The translations under genes were made by a program, and so were the position numbers. This document shows positions 28,544 through 38,586 of a stretch of DNA of 64,000 bases, piece by piece. The DNA is taken from assembly GCA_023436145.1 (NCBI GenBank), contig JAEZKP010000023.1, positions 140,669 to 204,668 on the forward strand. Direction: 5' to 3'. Under the pieces are notes generated by a model. It had not been told where the DNA came from. It ran no database searches and saw only the letters and a list, made by a program, of their open reading frames with translations. This DNA is from Fibrobacterota bacterium. Lineage in GTDB: Bacteria; Fibrobacterota; Chitinivibrionia; Chitinivibrionales; Chitinispirillaceae. Positions within the stretch are counted from its first letter, which is position 1. Each line of letters starts with the position of its first letter.

Positions 28544-28993
28544 CTAGCTGCGGTGATATTTGCGATTATTTATTATTGTTCCGGCTCTATACAGTTGTTC
28601 CAGCAAAAGGAGTCTGGCGATTTCATGAGTAAAAGTCATTCTGGAAAGTGACAGAAGTTCCCTGGATTCGCTTTTTACCTCTTTACTAAGGCCATCCGGA
28701 CCGCCTATGATAAATATTATTTTACCATTGATTTCTGTCATTTTTTTTGCAAAGCTTACAGAATCATATTCCCGGCCTTCCTCAGTCAGGGCGAAAACAT
28801 AACCCTGATCTTTACGAAGAGCTTCCAGTATTTTGAGGTTTTCGTTTTCAGGCGAACTGTCTTTGATTTCGGTGATCTCCAGTCTGGAATCATGTTTAAT
28901 CCGGTTGACAAATTCCTCAATTTTGGGAAACAGGTAATGATCTTTGATTTTACCTACTGCAATGATCCTTATGAGAAGAGAGGTTATAGGCAT
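28544..28993 (-). CDS. rlmH: 23S rRNA (pseudouridine-1915 N3)-methyltransferase RlmH
   Basis: RlmH is a SPOUT methyltransferase that modifies helix 69 of assembled 70S ribosomes. The family hallmarks are FIIGGPDGL (SAM knot) and the nearly invariant C-terminus THEIARLLLLEQLYRAG ending NNRKYHR. The protein has 149 residues, normal when an extra seven or so N-terminal residues are allowed. A start at a downstream codon is possible. Confidence 0.95.
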   Translation of the reverse strand: MPITSLLIRIIAVGKIKDHYLFPKIEEFVNRIKHDSRLEITEIKDSSPENENLKILEALRKDQGYVFALTEEGREYDSVSFAKKMTEINGKIIFIIGGPDGLSKEVKSESRELLSLSRMTFTHEIARLLLLEQLYRAGTIINNRKYHRS

Positions 28994-29018
28994 TGTGTTG
29001 CAACTGAGACCGCAAGTA

Positions 29019-29462
29019 TCACTGATAGGAAAGAGGTATTTTCAAATCTTCCAGCAGACACACTGCCAGCCATTGCAGATGAGAGGATTTGGCACTCAGA
29101 AGTATGTCTACCGGATGAGCGGTTTGAGAATCCTTGAAAGCTTCCATCAGGTTTATCAGCTTATGGGCATCAGACAGTAACTCTTTAAAGGTGGCTGTGA
29201 TCTGTTCGTTAAGCTGACTGGTATTTTTTTCATATTCTGATTCCAGAAATTTAACACAGGTACTGAGCTGCTCTCTGCTGGTTTGGGCTCCATCCTTACA
29301 ACACGATGTCACCTGATTGATACATTCTATGAAATAGTTCAAAAGATTCTGGTACTTCAGTTTGGAGGTAAGATCCGGATAACTGACTACATAAGCATCC
29401 AGAGCACCTATTTTTCCTGGTTTTCGGGGTGACGATTTCCTGGGAATTGCTGAAGTCCTCAC
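29019..29462 (-). CDS. Hypothetical helical protein upstream of rlmH
   Basis: I do not recognise this 147-residue protein. It has a basic, proline-rich N-terminus, no signal peptide or membrane segment, and a mainly helical body with scattered cysteines (SCC near residue 53). It starts with GTG, with GGGAG five bases upstream. Its stop lies 25 bases before the rlmH start, so the two are probably co-transcribed. Confidence 0.6.
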   Translation of the reverse strand: MRTSAIPRKSSPRKPGKIGALDAYVVSYPDLTSKLKYQNLLNYFIECINQVTSCCKDGAQTSREQLSTCVKFLESEYEKNTSQLNEQITATFKELLSDAHKLINLMEAFKDSQTAHPVDILLSAKSSHLQWLAVCLLEDLKIPLSYQ

Positions 29463-29696
29463 AAAAACTCCCTTTCGGTGTGATGAATTTCTACCTTCAA
29501 GATAAAATACGGCAGTTCACCTTGTCAAATCATGTACAGGTAACTATGGACTTTGCGCCTACATTATTACTGTGGAATTAAAATTGATATGTGTTCATTA
29601 TGCCACTCAAAGCCTCCGGTAGTGGCACTCTAATTGCCATAAGCACAGGTTAAGGCCTTTCTTTTATTCACTTGAAAGTACATTGATGGAGTGATT

Positions 29697-32600
29697 ATGA
29701 AATTTGCATCTCTAGTGAGATTGGCTTTCATGAGCACAGATATTAAAGCAGAAACCAAAGAAGATGCATTTAAGGAAATTGTTTCCAAGCTTCCGGTCAA
29801 ACATCCACATCTGGCGCTGGAAAAAATTATAGAACGTGAGAGTCAGGGCAGCACAGGTGTGGGAGAAGGTTGTGCTATTCCACATGCCAGATTGGAAAAC
29901 ATAAATGAGGTTTATTTTTTTGTTGGGGTATCCAAAAAAGGTATCGATTTTCAATCAATCGATAAGAAGCCGGTTCATCTGATCTTTCTTTTTATCACCC
30001 CTCTTTCTGAAACTGCCACCCATCTTAAGGTATTATCCAGAATCAGCCAGATTATAAAAAACCCCAATCTGGTAAAGAGGTTGATCGGAGCTCACGATAA
30101 TCAGGAACTTTTCCAGATCATGCTTCTGCAGCGATCCGAAAAAGAAAGCTACATTTCTTTAACAGTAGATCAGGTATTTCAGGAGCTTGGAACCGGAAAA
30201 GAAGGCCTTACTGAGGAGGAAGCATCAAGCAGAACAAAAGAATATGGTCCAAATCTGCTGAAACAAAAAAAAGGTCCTTCACTGGTTAAAAAATTCATCT
30301 ACAACTTCACCAATCTGCTGGCACTTTTGATGTGGGCAGGAAGCGCTTTAGCTTTTGCAATAGACCTCTCCACTATCGGGTGGGCGATTATACTGGTTAT
30401 TGTAGTTAATGCACTGTTTAGTTTCTGGCAAGAGTATAAAGCTGAGAAAGCCATAGAGGCGTTACGCGGCCTCATTCCCAGCTTTGCCCGGGTGATTCGA
30501 AATGGCAAAGAAAAAAAAATACACAGTCACGAAGTTGTACCAGGAGATGTGGTTATTTTCGAAGAAGGTGATAATATCCCTGCAGATGCACGTCTTATTT
30601 CCACCCACGAGCTCAGAGTAGATAACAGCGTTTTCTCAGGAGAATCAAGACCAGGCTACAAAACAGCCGATATGTTTCATCACACCGAAGAATTTGTGTG
30701 GACAGAAATGCCGAATCTGGTGTTTGCCGGGACCAGTGTAGTATCCGGAAACGGTTCAGCAGTAATAATTGCTACCGGGATGTCTACAGAGATAGGTAAA
30801 ATTGCCACCCTGACTCAATCTGTAAAAGATGAGCTCAGCCCCTTACAAAAAGAAATCAACAGACTGACCAAGATAATTGCCATTGTGGCTATAGTGCTGG
30901 GAGTAGTGTTTCTGGCTATTGGAACCTGGGTAGCACAACTCTCATTAGCTGCAGCAGTTCTTTTTGCACTGGGTATAATTTTGGGAAATATTCCTGAAGG
31001 ACTCTTGCCTACAGTTACCCTGTCCCTGGCGGTGGCAGTACAACGAATGTCTAAAAGAAACGTGTTAATAAAAAAGCTCTCCTCAGTGGAGACCTTAGGT
31101 TCCACCAATGTTATCTGTACCGATAAAACTGGTACTTTAACTACCAATCAGATAAGTGTGCGTAAAATCTGGATAGATAATAAGGTGGTGGAGGTGAGTG
31201 GTACCAGCTATGAGCCTTCAGGTGAATTTGTCTGGGGTGACAATAAGACCAAAGTCCCGAAAGATTTCTATAACAGAACCGACTTCTCTCTATTGGCGAA
31301 TGCCTCTGTTTTATGTAGCACAGCTAATCTATTCCAGCCCTCTGCAGATAAGAAGTTCTGGTCAATTTCAGGGGATCCGACTGAAGGAGCTCTTCTGGTA
31401 TTAGCGGGTAAGGCAAACTACTCGGTTTCAGTTCAAAGAGATACCTGTCCACTGCTTAAAAGGTTTCCGTTTGAATCCATACGTAAACGTATGAGCTCCA
31501 TTCATTCACTTCCGGAGGGAACAAGGCGTGCATTTGTTAAAGGCTCGCCAAAAGAAATGCTCGCTTTATCCAGTAATATAATGATTAATCAACAATCCAT
31601 TCCCATTAATGAGAGTCATAAAAATAAGATAGCAACAATTATAGATTCCATGGCTCGTGACGGCTTACGGGTTCTGGCTTTAGCCTATAAAGACATTCAA
31701 GACCAGACCGATCTGAGTAAACTTACAAATGAGGATGTGGAGCGGGATCTTACACTGATTGGCATCACCGGCATGTACGATCCACCCAGACCGGAAGTAG
31801 AAGGTGCCATTGCACTTTGCAGGGAAGCTGGAATCCGGGTGGTCATGATAACCGGAGATTATGAAGTCACTGCATTGTCCATTGCCCGACAGGTAGGGAT
31901 TATCACTTCAGATAAAGCAAAGGTAATTACCGGCTCTATCCTGGCGGCCATGTCAGATGATCAGCTGATAGAGGAACTAAAAAACGAGGTGGTTTTCGCC
32001 AGAGTAAACCCAGAACACAAGTTTCGCATTGTAAAAGCATTAAAAAACATGGGTAATATTGTTGCAGTGACCGGAGATGGTGTCAATGATGCCCCGGCGC
32101 TTAAAAAGGCAGATATAGGGATTGCTATGGGTATCAGAGGAACCGATGTGGCTAAAGAAGCTGCAGACATGATCCTTTCGGATGATAATTTTGCAAGCAT
32201 AGTGGCTGGAATAGAAGAAGGAAGAGCCGTATTCGACAATATCCGCAAATTTATCACCTACATCTTTGCACACCTGGTCCCGGAAGTGGTGCCATTTGGA
32301 GTGTTTGCCATCTTTCGTACTCCCGTTCCCATTACCCCTTTGCAGATTCTGGCAATTGACCTGGGAACAGAAACTTTACCTGCCCTGGCACTGGGAACCG
32401 AGAAGCCGGAAAAAGGTATTATGAATTTGCCACCACGGCCTAAATCCAAAGGACTCATTGATAAAAGTGTTCTTATCAGGGGATATGCCTGGCTAGGATG
32501 CTTAAATGCCATCTTCATCCTTATCGCATACTTCTGGATACTTTTCCGGGGTGGCTGGCAACCCGGAATGCAATTGGAACCAAGTGACCTTACTTTTACC

Positions 32601-32954
32601 AATCCACTTCATCTGGAGGCTACTACAATTGTATTTGTGGGTATAATTGTACTTCAGTTTGCAAATCTTCTGACAATCAGAAGCGAAACCAGATCGGTAT
32701 TTCAGATAGGTTTTTTCAGTAATAAATTAATCTTCTGGGGGATAGGTTTTTCTCTGGTATTTACTGCAGCATTGATCTATATCCCTTTTTTCCAGAAAAT
32801 CTTTAACACTACCGGTTTGGGTGTGCTGGAGTGGGCAATACTTTTTCTGTTTGCAGTGGTTATTTTTCTAATTGAGGAATTCAGAAAATATGCATTTCAG
32901 AAACAATGGGAGTCCAGCAGAAGAAAAAGGAAAATGCATTTAAAAACTGCCTGA
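29697..32954 (+). CDS. P2-type cation ATPase with N-terminal PTS EIIA domain
   Basis: Residues 1-148 are a fructose/nitrogen-type PTS EIIA domain with the phospho-acceptor histidine H63 in GCAIPHARL. The rest is a full P-type ATPase: cation_ATPase_N (about 155-215), membrane pairs, an actuator with FSGES, TM4 NIPEGLLPTVT, phosphorylated D476 in CTDKTGTLT, a hinge GDGVNDAPAL and six C-terminal helices. The PEGLLxTVT context resembles Na/K-ATPase-like (P2C) pumps. The EIIA domain may allow control of ion pumping by the phosphotransferase state. The ATG at 29697 is preferred (GGAG five bases upstream) to a GTG at 29691. It is monocistronic. Confidence 0.88.
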   Translation: MKFASLVRLAFMSTDIKAETKEDAFKEIVSKLPVKHPHLALEKIIERESQGSTGVGEGCAIPHARLENINEVYFFVGVSKKGIDFQSIDKKPVHLIFLFITPLSETATHLKVLSRISQIIKNPNLVKRLIGAHDNQELFQIMLLQRSEKESYISLTVDQVFQELGTGKEGLTEEEASSRTKEYGPNLLKQKKGPSLVKKFIYNFTNLLALLMWAGSALAFAIDLSTIGWAIILVIVVNALFSFWQEYKAEKAIEALRGLIPSFARVIRNGKEKKIHSHEVVPGDVVIFEEGDNIPADARLISTHELRVDNSVFSGESRPGYKTADMFHHTEEFVWTEMPNLVFAGTSVVSGNGSAVIIATGMSTEIGKIATLTQSVKDELSPLQKEINRLTKIIAIVAIVLGVVFLAIGTWVAQLSLAAAVLFALGIILGNIPEGLLPTVTLSLAVAVQRMSKRNVLIKKLSSVETLGSTNVICTDKTGTLTTNQISVRKIWIDNKVVEVSGTSYEPSGEFVWGDNKTKVPKDFYNRTDFSLLANASVLCSTANLFQPSADKKFWSISGDPTEGALLVLAGKANYSVSVQRDTCPLLKRFPFESIRKRMSSIHSLPEGTRRAFVKGSPKEMLALSSNIMINQQSIPINESHKNKIATIIDSMARDGLRVLALAYKDIQDQTDLSKLTNEDVERDLTLIGITGMYDPPRPEVEGAIALCREAGIRVVMITGDYEVTALSIARQVGIITSDKAKVITGSILAAMSDDQLIEELKNEVVFARVNPEHKFRIVKALKNMGNIVAVTGDGVNDAPALKKADIGIAMGIRGTDVAKEAADMILSDDNFASIVAGIEEGRAVFDNIRKFITYIFAHLVPEVVPFGVFAIFRTPVPITPLQILAIDLGTETLPALALGTEKPEKGIMNLPPRPKSKGLIDKSVLIRGYAWLGCLNAIFILIAYFWILFRGGWQPGMQLEPSDLTFTNPLHLEATTIVFVGIIVLQFANLLTIRSETRSVFQIGFFSNKLIFWGIGFSLVFTAALIYIPFFQKIFNTTGLGVLEWAILFLFAVVIFLIEEFRKYAFQKQWESSRRKRKMHLKTA

Positions 32955-33012
32955 TTTGTGTTGCGCTGCATGTCCCCTCCTCCTTCTTGCTATTCTATTC
33001 TTATTTCTATTT

Positions 33013-33050
33013 GGAACAGACCATTTTTGTGAGATAAAGATAGCCTGTCC
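33013..33050. repeat. MITE/REP-like palindromic repeat, degenerate copy
   Basis: GGAACAGACCATTTTT and AAAGATAGCCTGTCC form an imperfect inverted repeat related to the elements at 48562-48627 and 48734-48807. It lies in the gap after the ATPase gene. Confidence 0.5.
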
Positions 33051-33071
33051 ACTCACGGCTTGTGGCGTTTT

Positions 33072-35984
33072 TTAATAAGTCGACAAAACATATTTCCTGA
33101 CATTTCCATCATACTTAACTAACACTATGTAAATGCCTCCGGTTCTGATTGGTATATCACATGAACCATTTATATTATCCACTTTTTTCATCAGTTGCCC
33201 ATTTGGCACGAATACTGAAACACTGTATCTGGCTTTTTTAACATTATGCCTGATAAAGATCTTTTCGTTCGAGTATTTTATCTGAAAGTTACTGGTCTTA
33301 CCGATACTTCTCCTTTGAGTTACAGTGGTACCGCTGACAAACTCAAACCAGTTAATATTAAACAGGTAGCCTTCACCACCGATAAATTTCAAGTATACGT
33401 CGTGCTTCCCTGTAATATCATTTATCTGGCAATTTTTTGTAGCCCATGTCTGCCATCCACCGGTTCCTGTTATCTGGCATGTACCTATCAGAAGTCCGTT
33501 AGCGCTGTCAATTCTAATTTCAATTTTTCCTCCACTTCCACCACAAGCTGCCCTTACCAGTAATTCATGTGTACCGATGGTGCCAAAATCAATCATGCTA
33601 TACATAGTATAATCACCGTTTTCGATATACCCAATATTCTTGCCACCTTCTGAGCAGTTCTCAACCTGAATCCCTGATTGTCTGGTGAAATTTTCTGCTT
33701 CAACCTGTGATAACGATCCACTCACTCTAAGAAGTGCAGAGGATTCATCTGACTTTTTCTGTGAACTGATCACATAGAGTTTATAAATACCGTTTCTTTC
33801 CGGAACAGAAATAGTTGTGTCCATCCCGCCGGCTCTTGTCATTGATGGTCCCTGGGAAAAAGCAGTTGTTCCTGAAGGAGCAAGCCAGATAGTTGCAGAA
33901 GAATCCCCGCTGCTGCGTATTTTTATGGTGCTGCCAGCCTGTGCCTCACAACTTGCAGGAAATACGTAATTCTGAATATCCATAAAACCGCTCGGGAAAA
34001 CCTGTCTGAATTCATCCTGAATTCCGGAATTGACACAAATTGCGTATTGTTGAACAGGCCAGACATTATCTGACCGTACCTGAATTGGATCAATTGTACT
34101 GTTGGGAGGATTGACACCCATTTTGTCAACTGTTGCAAATGTCCTCAGAATGGTCAGGTGATGTTTACCTCCAAAATCTTCACAGTTTATCGTATATTTT
34201 ACCCCCGGATCTATGTCAAGCACGTTGTCGTTTTCAATAATATGTGCAGTGCCTTCATCATTATGCAATCCATAAGTAGGTCCGGATGTTGCCGGAGGAA
34301 TTCCTCTAACATAGTTCTCATTTATGGTAGTACCGGGATTCTGGCCTATAGTGTAGATTGCACCACTGTCATGAAGACGGTTTAAAACATTGATAATCCG
34401 GTTATAGCTGATTGTGTTATTCTTGCATGTAGTTGAATTTAGAAAATTGCACCAACCCCAGCCTAAATGAATTCCATTATAGGCAGTATTCTCCACATGG
34501 TTATGAGTAATTTTAATACCTTCGACAAAGTAAGCGGTAATCGCAGCACATCCCCCAAATCCTGGAGCAGTGCTTATATCATAGAGAAGATTGTTGGTGA
34601 TGATGATATTTTTACAAATACCCTCTATACCGGGAGCATATTTGGCGTGAGTACCACCATCACCGATGTAAACATGTTGAGGATGTCCAATAGTTATACC
34701 ACTTGAGGTGATATCGGTAATAAAATTACCTGTTATATTACAGTTTATAACATCATTGGCCATATTAATTCCATCACTTCCACTGTGTTTAATAATATTT
34801 CCTGTAAAATCGATAGAGTCACAGTGGTTAACAGTTATCATCCCTGGATGAAGATCAAGAAGTTCATACTGTGTGTTATGCCAGTTGTCGTTATAGAAAG
34901 CAATAAACGCGTTTGCTCCCTGGCAAGTAGTCTTTCCATAAGAATTTCCGACTTTTACCAGATTAAACTCGGTATTGGCGAAAGTGATGCCATTAAAGGT
35001 TATATTTTTTACCCTGCTGGAGGGTGATTCTCCTGCAATGTCAATAAGTTTTTCTACAACCGGAGCCTGTACGTCAGCGGTTTCCATATTCTCACCCGGT
35101 CTTATGTAATAATAGAGTAATTTCTCGGTTTTATCGAAATAGAATTGTCCTGGAGAATCCATAAATTCTATTGCATTGTAAATTGTATGTGTACCTGTTG
35201 CAACAAAAGCCGCACCCCAACCCGGTGTCTGGGCAATAGCCCCATAAGGCTGCTGCAACATAAGTGCTCTGTAATCGCTTGTAGTAACGATGTCCCTGAC
35301 ACAGACAATATTCTCGTTCCAGGTAGAGCCATTTACAATCTCCAGATCATCTTTGTTAGAAGCGATTACCGGCACATCTGAAGTATTATATTTTACTCCA
35401 TCACTTTTGCTTCCGCCAGTCCAGGCCCATTCTGCCTGGCCAGCATTCACTGTGTATGTACCCTGACCACCTCTGGCAGTAACCCTCTTACTGGTCATCA
35501 GAGCCCGTTTGTCGTTAACGTAAAGGTTTCTCAATTTGGTGGAACGGTTTAATTGGGCTTTGTAAATGTTTCCTTTGTGCTGAGTCCATCCGGGAACTTT
35601 TTCTGCTCCGCTTAATACCGGTGTCTCACCCGGATATGCCATATAGTAAATCCGGTACCCGTTTTTTCCCGAATCCTGTGGCCTGAAGATGATAGTACTG
35701 GAAACACTGTAGGTGCCACCTCTAAGATATACAAAGATATCTCCTGACATGCTGCTGTTTATAGAACGTACTTTGTCCCGGGCTGCTTCGATGGTTTTTA
35801 AGGGTGCACTTATAGTACCCGGGTTATCATCACTGCCTGATGGTGACACATAATATTTAGTCTGGGCAGCAGCCACAATTGAGGATAGAAAAAGAAAGCA
35901 GACCGCCATAAAAATAATTCTGAGTGACAAATACGATTTCCTGCTCCATTTTTCTATAAGCACGATTGCATTCCTTATAACCAT
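33072..35984 (-). CDS. Secreted GH141-like right-handed beta-helix protein with CBM6-like module
   Basis: This 970-residue extracellular protein has a signal peptide (cleavage near VAAAQ, about residue 40). The N-terminal part, KYYVSPSGSDDNPGT, then LRGGTY and AYPGETPVLSG, is typical of GH141 and related parallel beta-helix enzymes. Beta-helix rungs continue to about residue 600. A CBM6-like domain starts with VEAENF at about residue 760. The last 85 residues resemble a Por-type sorting domain. GH141 members cleave fucose or xylan linkages, and the exact activity cannot be told here. AGGAG precedes the start. It is the last gene of the minus-strand xylan block. Confidence 0.75.
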   Translation of the reverse strand: MVIRNAIVLIEKWSRKSYLSLRIIFMAVCFLFLSSIVAAAQTKYYVSPSGSDDNPGTISAPLKTIEAARDKVRSINSSMSGDIFVYLRGGTYSVSSTIIFRPQDSGKNGYRIYYMAYPGETPVLSGAEKVPGWTQHKGNIYKAQLNRSTKLRNLYVNDKRALMTSKRVTARGGQGTYTVNAGQAEWAWTGGSKSDGVKYNTSDVPVIASNKDDLEIVNGSTWNENIVCVRDIVTTSDYRALMLQQPYGAIAQTPGWGAAFVATGTHTIYNAIEFMDSPGQFYFDKTEKLLYYYIRPGENMETADVQAPVVEKLIDIAGESPSSRVKNITFNGITFANTEFNLVKVGNSYGKTTCQGANAFIAFYNDNWHNTQYELLDLHPGMITVNHCDSIDFTGNIIKHSGSDGINMANDVINCNITGNFITDITSSGITIGHPQHVYIGDGGTHAKYAPGIEGICKNIIITNNLLYDISTAPGFGGCAAITAYFVEGIKITHNHVENTAYNGIHLGWGWCNFLNSTTCKNNTISYNRIINVLNRLHDSGAIYTIGQNPGTTINENYVRGIPPATSGPTYGLHNDEGTAHIIENDNVLDIDPGVKYTINCEDFGGKHHLTILRTFATVDKMGVNPPNSTIDPIQVRSDNVWPVQQYAICVNSGIQDEFRQVFPSGFMDIQNYVFPASCEAQAGSTIKIRSSGDSSATIWLAPSGTTAFSQGPSMTRAGGMDTTISVPERNGIYKLYVISSQKKSDESSALLRVSGSLSQVEAENFTRQSGIQVENCSEGGKNIGYIENGDYTMYSMIDFGTIGTHELLVRAACGGSGGKIEIRIDSANGLLIGTCQITGTGGWQTWATKNCQINDITGKHDVYLKFIGGEGYLFNINWFEFVSGTTVTQRRSIGKTSNFQIKYSNEKIFIRHNVKKARYSVSVFVPNGQLMKKVDNINGSCDIPIRTGGIYIVLVKYDGNVRKYVLSTY

Positions 35985-36154
35985 TTCGAATGATTCTCCT
36001 GAATAAACTAGCCCTCAGCCTGGATGTTCTTTATCAATTTCTTTTTTCTGAGCCTTTATAGCATCAGCCGCTCGCCATATTAATCTGGCTAAAACTGAGA
36101 AATATGTGAAATCAGAGTTTGAGAATTGCGAACCGGTACTCAACAATAAATTTC

Positions 36155-36196
36155 TGCACAAATGTCGGTAATTTTTTGTTTATGGACATTTGTGCA
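36155..36196 (-). repeat. Perfect 12-bp inverted repeat between GH43 and GH141-like genes
   Basis: TGCACAAATGTC (36155-36166) and GACATTTGTGCA (36185-36196) are separated by 18 bases, directly after the GH43 stop codon. The T8 run lies on the plus-strand side, opposite to the direction of the genes. It is therefore not a normal terminator for GH43 and may be a processing hairpin or an operator for the next gene. Confidence 0.55.
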
Positions 36197-36202
36197 TTTT
36201 TT

Positions 36203-38512
36203 TTATTTCATCAGTAATACTTTTGAACTGCCGATTATCTTGGCTCTGGTATTAATTTTCAGGATATAATATCCTTCACTAATATCTGATATATCAAAAC
36301 TTCGGCAGAAAATTCCGTCAGTACCTGATTTTAATTCGGCAGACTTTATTACTTTGCCTTTCAAATCATAGAGACTCGTAAAGACAGATTCATTTTCAGG
36401 TGCTGAAAACCGGATTCTCAAAACTGAATTGATACAGTTTACCTTTACGCCAGAAGGTACTATAGATTTTTTTGAAGGGGTTCCAGTCGAGTCGAATATT
36501 TTTACTGATACATTATCAATAAAAACATTTGAAGTGTCGGTTCCGACGTTAAAATCCAGCCGGCCATTAACATCCGTTGCCTGCTCCATTATGAACACAA
36601 AAGAAAAGGTCTGTTTTGAAGCAGTAAGATTAAATTGCTGCGGTTGCGGCAAAAAACTGCTCCATGGCTCATCAGCCATACCCACATTTATTTCAAGAGA
36701 TCTGTTGGAACCTGCATAGGCATCAAATGCCACTTTATATGTTTTTCCCTTCTCAAGGAAGAGCCCGGACTGAACAAGCTGGATATCGTGATTGCGTTCA
36801 GCTATACTATCAATAACCAGTCTATACTCTCCATTAACAACATTCCCTTTGGCATCCCCGTCCCAAACATTTAGAGTCCATTCATCTGTTCCTGAGCCAA
36901 AGTCTGCATTACGCAGCAGATTCCCATTGGTACTGCTGCGGTAAAATAAGGCAGTTACAGATTTTTCACTTGTCATTTCCAATATCAGAGGATTCTGATT
37001 TCCGCTTATTCCTTGAGCACTCCAGCCGTAAAATTGCCATCCATCCTGAGGTGCCGCATTAAGAGTAACTGAGGTACCACTGGCATAGTTTGAACTGTTT
37101 GGAGAACGGTTGACTGTCCCCTGCCCGATTGTTTTGATGGTTAACAGATACCCTGAAGTCCTGCTGAATCGCCACCAGTTAAGTCTGTAAGGTTCACCCG
37201 ATCCTTTGAAAACCAGATACAGATCTTTTTTACCGGTGCAGTTGCTGATGTCACATTGAAAAGTTTTCCAGGTAGTCCATCCTCCGGTTCCGGTGATATC
37301 GCAGGTTCCAACCAGTGTTCCGTTCTGGCTTCCCAACCTCAGCTCAATTGCACCACCGGATGAATTGCTTGCAGCGCGCACCTCAAACTTTTCAGCACCA
37401 TCACCGAAGTCTACTCCCTTGACACGAATATAGTCACCATTTGAAATGGAGGTAACCATGATTCCACCCTCACTGCACACACCGGTTTTAATGCCTGACT
37501 GCAAATTGATTGTTTCTGCCTGAATAGTATCAAAGGGATTAAGGTTTTTGATCTGTGGAGGCCCTTCTGAGGTGCAGGTTGTCTGCTTCATTGTACCATC
37601 TGCATTAAAATGTGCCAGATCAACGCTTACGCTTCTTTTATAAACCTGATTTGATATTCTGCGATCATGATAAAACACATACCAGGTATCCTTGAACTTG
37701 ACTACAGAAGCATGGTTGTTGTTGTAGGAGTTTATATTTTTTCCGTTGACAGAGGGGTTATCCAGAATAATACCCTTGTAGGTGAAACCGGTCATCGGGT
37801 TGTCACTTGTCATATAATCGATTCTTGCTGAACTCCCCTCAAAATCAGTTGAATAGGAGAAATAGTAAATACCGTTATTTTTATGCATGAAAGCAGCTTC
37901 AAAAGAACGGGGTGCACTGATAGTTACAGCTGTTCCATTTGTAGAAATCATATCATCATTCAATCTTATAACCCGGAGGTTTTTGCCTGGAGTCGATCCA
38001 CCACCTCCGAAGTAAAGATATGCCTTTCCATCATCATCAATAAACGCAGCTGGATCAAAGAGCCATTCAACATTACAATTAGGCATGCTTTTATTCACTA
38101 TAGCTTTACCCAGTGCATCTTTGAAAGGTCCTTCCGGTTTGTCTGCGACAGCCACACCGATTGATGAGCCACCATCAGGAAAATAAAGGTAAAATTTGCC
38201 ATTTCTGGAAACACATCCCGGAGCATAAGCCCGGTTTGCCCATGATGCATCCCGAGGCACTTTAAAAACCTCTCCATGATCAGTCCAGTTAACCATATCG
38301 TCTGAGGAAATAAGTGTGTAATCAACTATATCGTACCCCTCTCCATTATTATCATCCCTGGAACAATAAACATAAACCCTGTCATTCCAGACCATGGCAT
38401 TGGGGTCAGCTGTGAATTTTTGAGTTATTAGAGGATTTTCTGCCAGAACTATCTTTTGGCACAGAACAACAGCTGCCAGCAGCACAGGAAAACCTGAACG
38501 AGTCAATTTCAT
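36203..38512 (-). CDS. Secreted GH43 glycosidase with CBM6, Ig-like repeat, CBM4_9-like module and sorting domain
   Basis: This 769-residue enzyme has a signal peptide (to about A24). The five-bladed propeller holds the GH43 triad D36 (TADPNAMVW), D153 (FDPAAFIDDDG) and E205 (SFEAAFMH). A CBM6-like domain covers about 328-450, a Listeria-Bacteroides type repeat (YGWSAQGISGNQNPL) about 455-525, a CBM4_9-like module about 530-680 and a sorting domain about 695-769. GH43 enzymes remove xylose or arabinose from xylan. It lies between the GH30 and GH141-like genes with short gaps. Confidence 0.88.
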   Translation of the reverse strand: MKLTRSGFPVLLAAVVLCQKIVLAENPLITQKFTADPNAMVWNDRVYVYCSRDDNNGEGYDIVDYTLISSDDMVNWTDHGEVFKVPRDASWANRAYAPGCVSRNGKFYLYFPDGGSSIGVAVADKPEGPFKDALGKAIVNKSMPNCNVEWLFDPAAFIDDDGKAYLYFGGGGSTPGKNLRVIRLNDDMISTNGTAVTISAPRSFEAAFMHKNNGIYYFSYSTDFEGSSARIDYMTSDNPMTGFTYKGIILDNPSVNGKNINSYNNNHASVVKFKDTWYVFYHDRRISNQVYKRSVSVDLAHFNADGTMKQTTCTSEGPPQIKNLNPFDTIQAETINLQSGIKTGVCSEGGIMVTSISNGDYIRVKGVDFGDGAEKFEVRAASNSSGGAIELRLGSQNGTLVGTCDITGTGGWTTWKTFQCDISNCTGKKDLYLVFKGSGEPYRLNWWRFSRTSGYLLTIKTIGQGTVNRSPNSSNYASGTSVTLNAAPQDGWQFYGWSAQGISGNQNPLILEMTSEKSVTALFYRSSTNGNLLRNADFGSGTDEWTLNVWDGDAKGNVVNGEYRLVIDSIAERNHDIQLVQSGLFLEKGKTYKVAFDAYAGSNRSLEINVGMADEPWSSFLPQPQQFNLTASKQTFSFVFIMEQATDVNGRLDFNVGTDTSNVFIDNVSVKIFDSTGTPSKKSIVPSGVKVNCINSVLRIRFSAPENESVFTSLYDLKGKVIKSAELKSGTDGIFCRSFDISDISEGYYILKINTRAKIIGSSKVLLMK

Positions 38513-38586
38513 TTACTACTCCATTTAGATTTATTTTTTAACATATTTATTTTGTCGAAATTCAATCGTTTTTTTATGTCTTCTTT

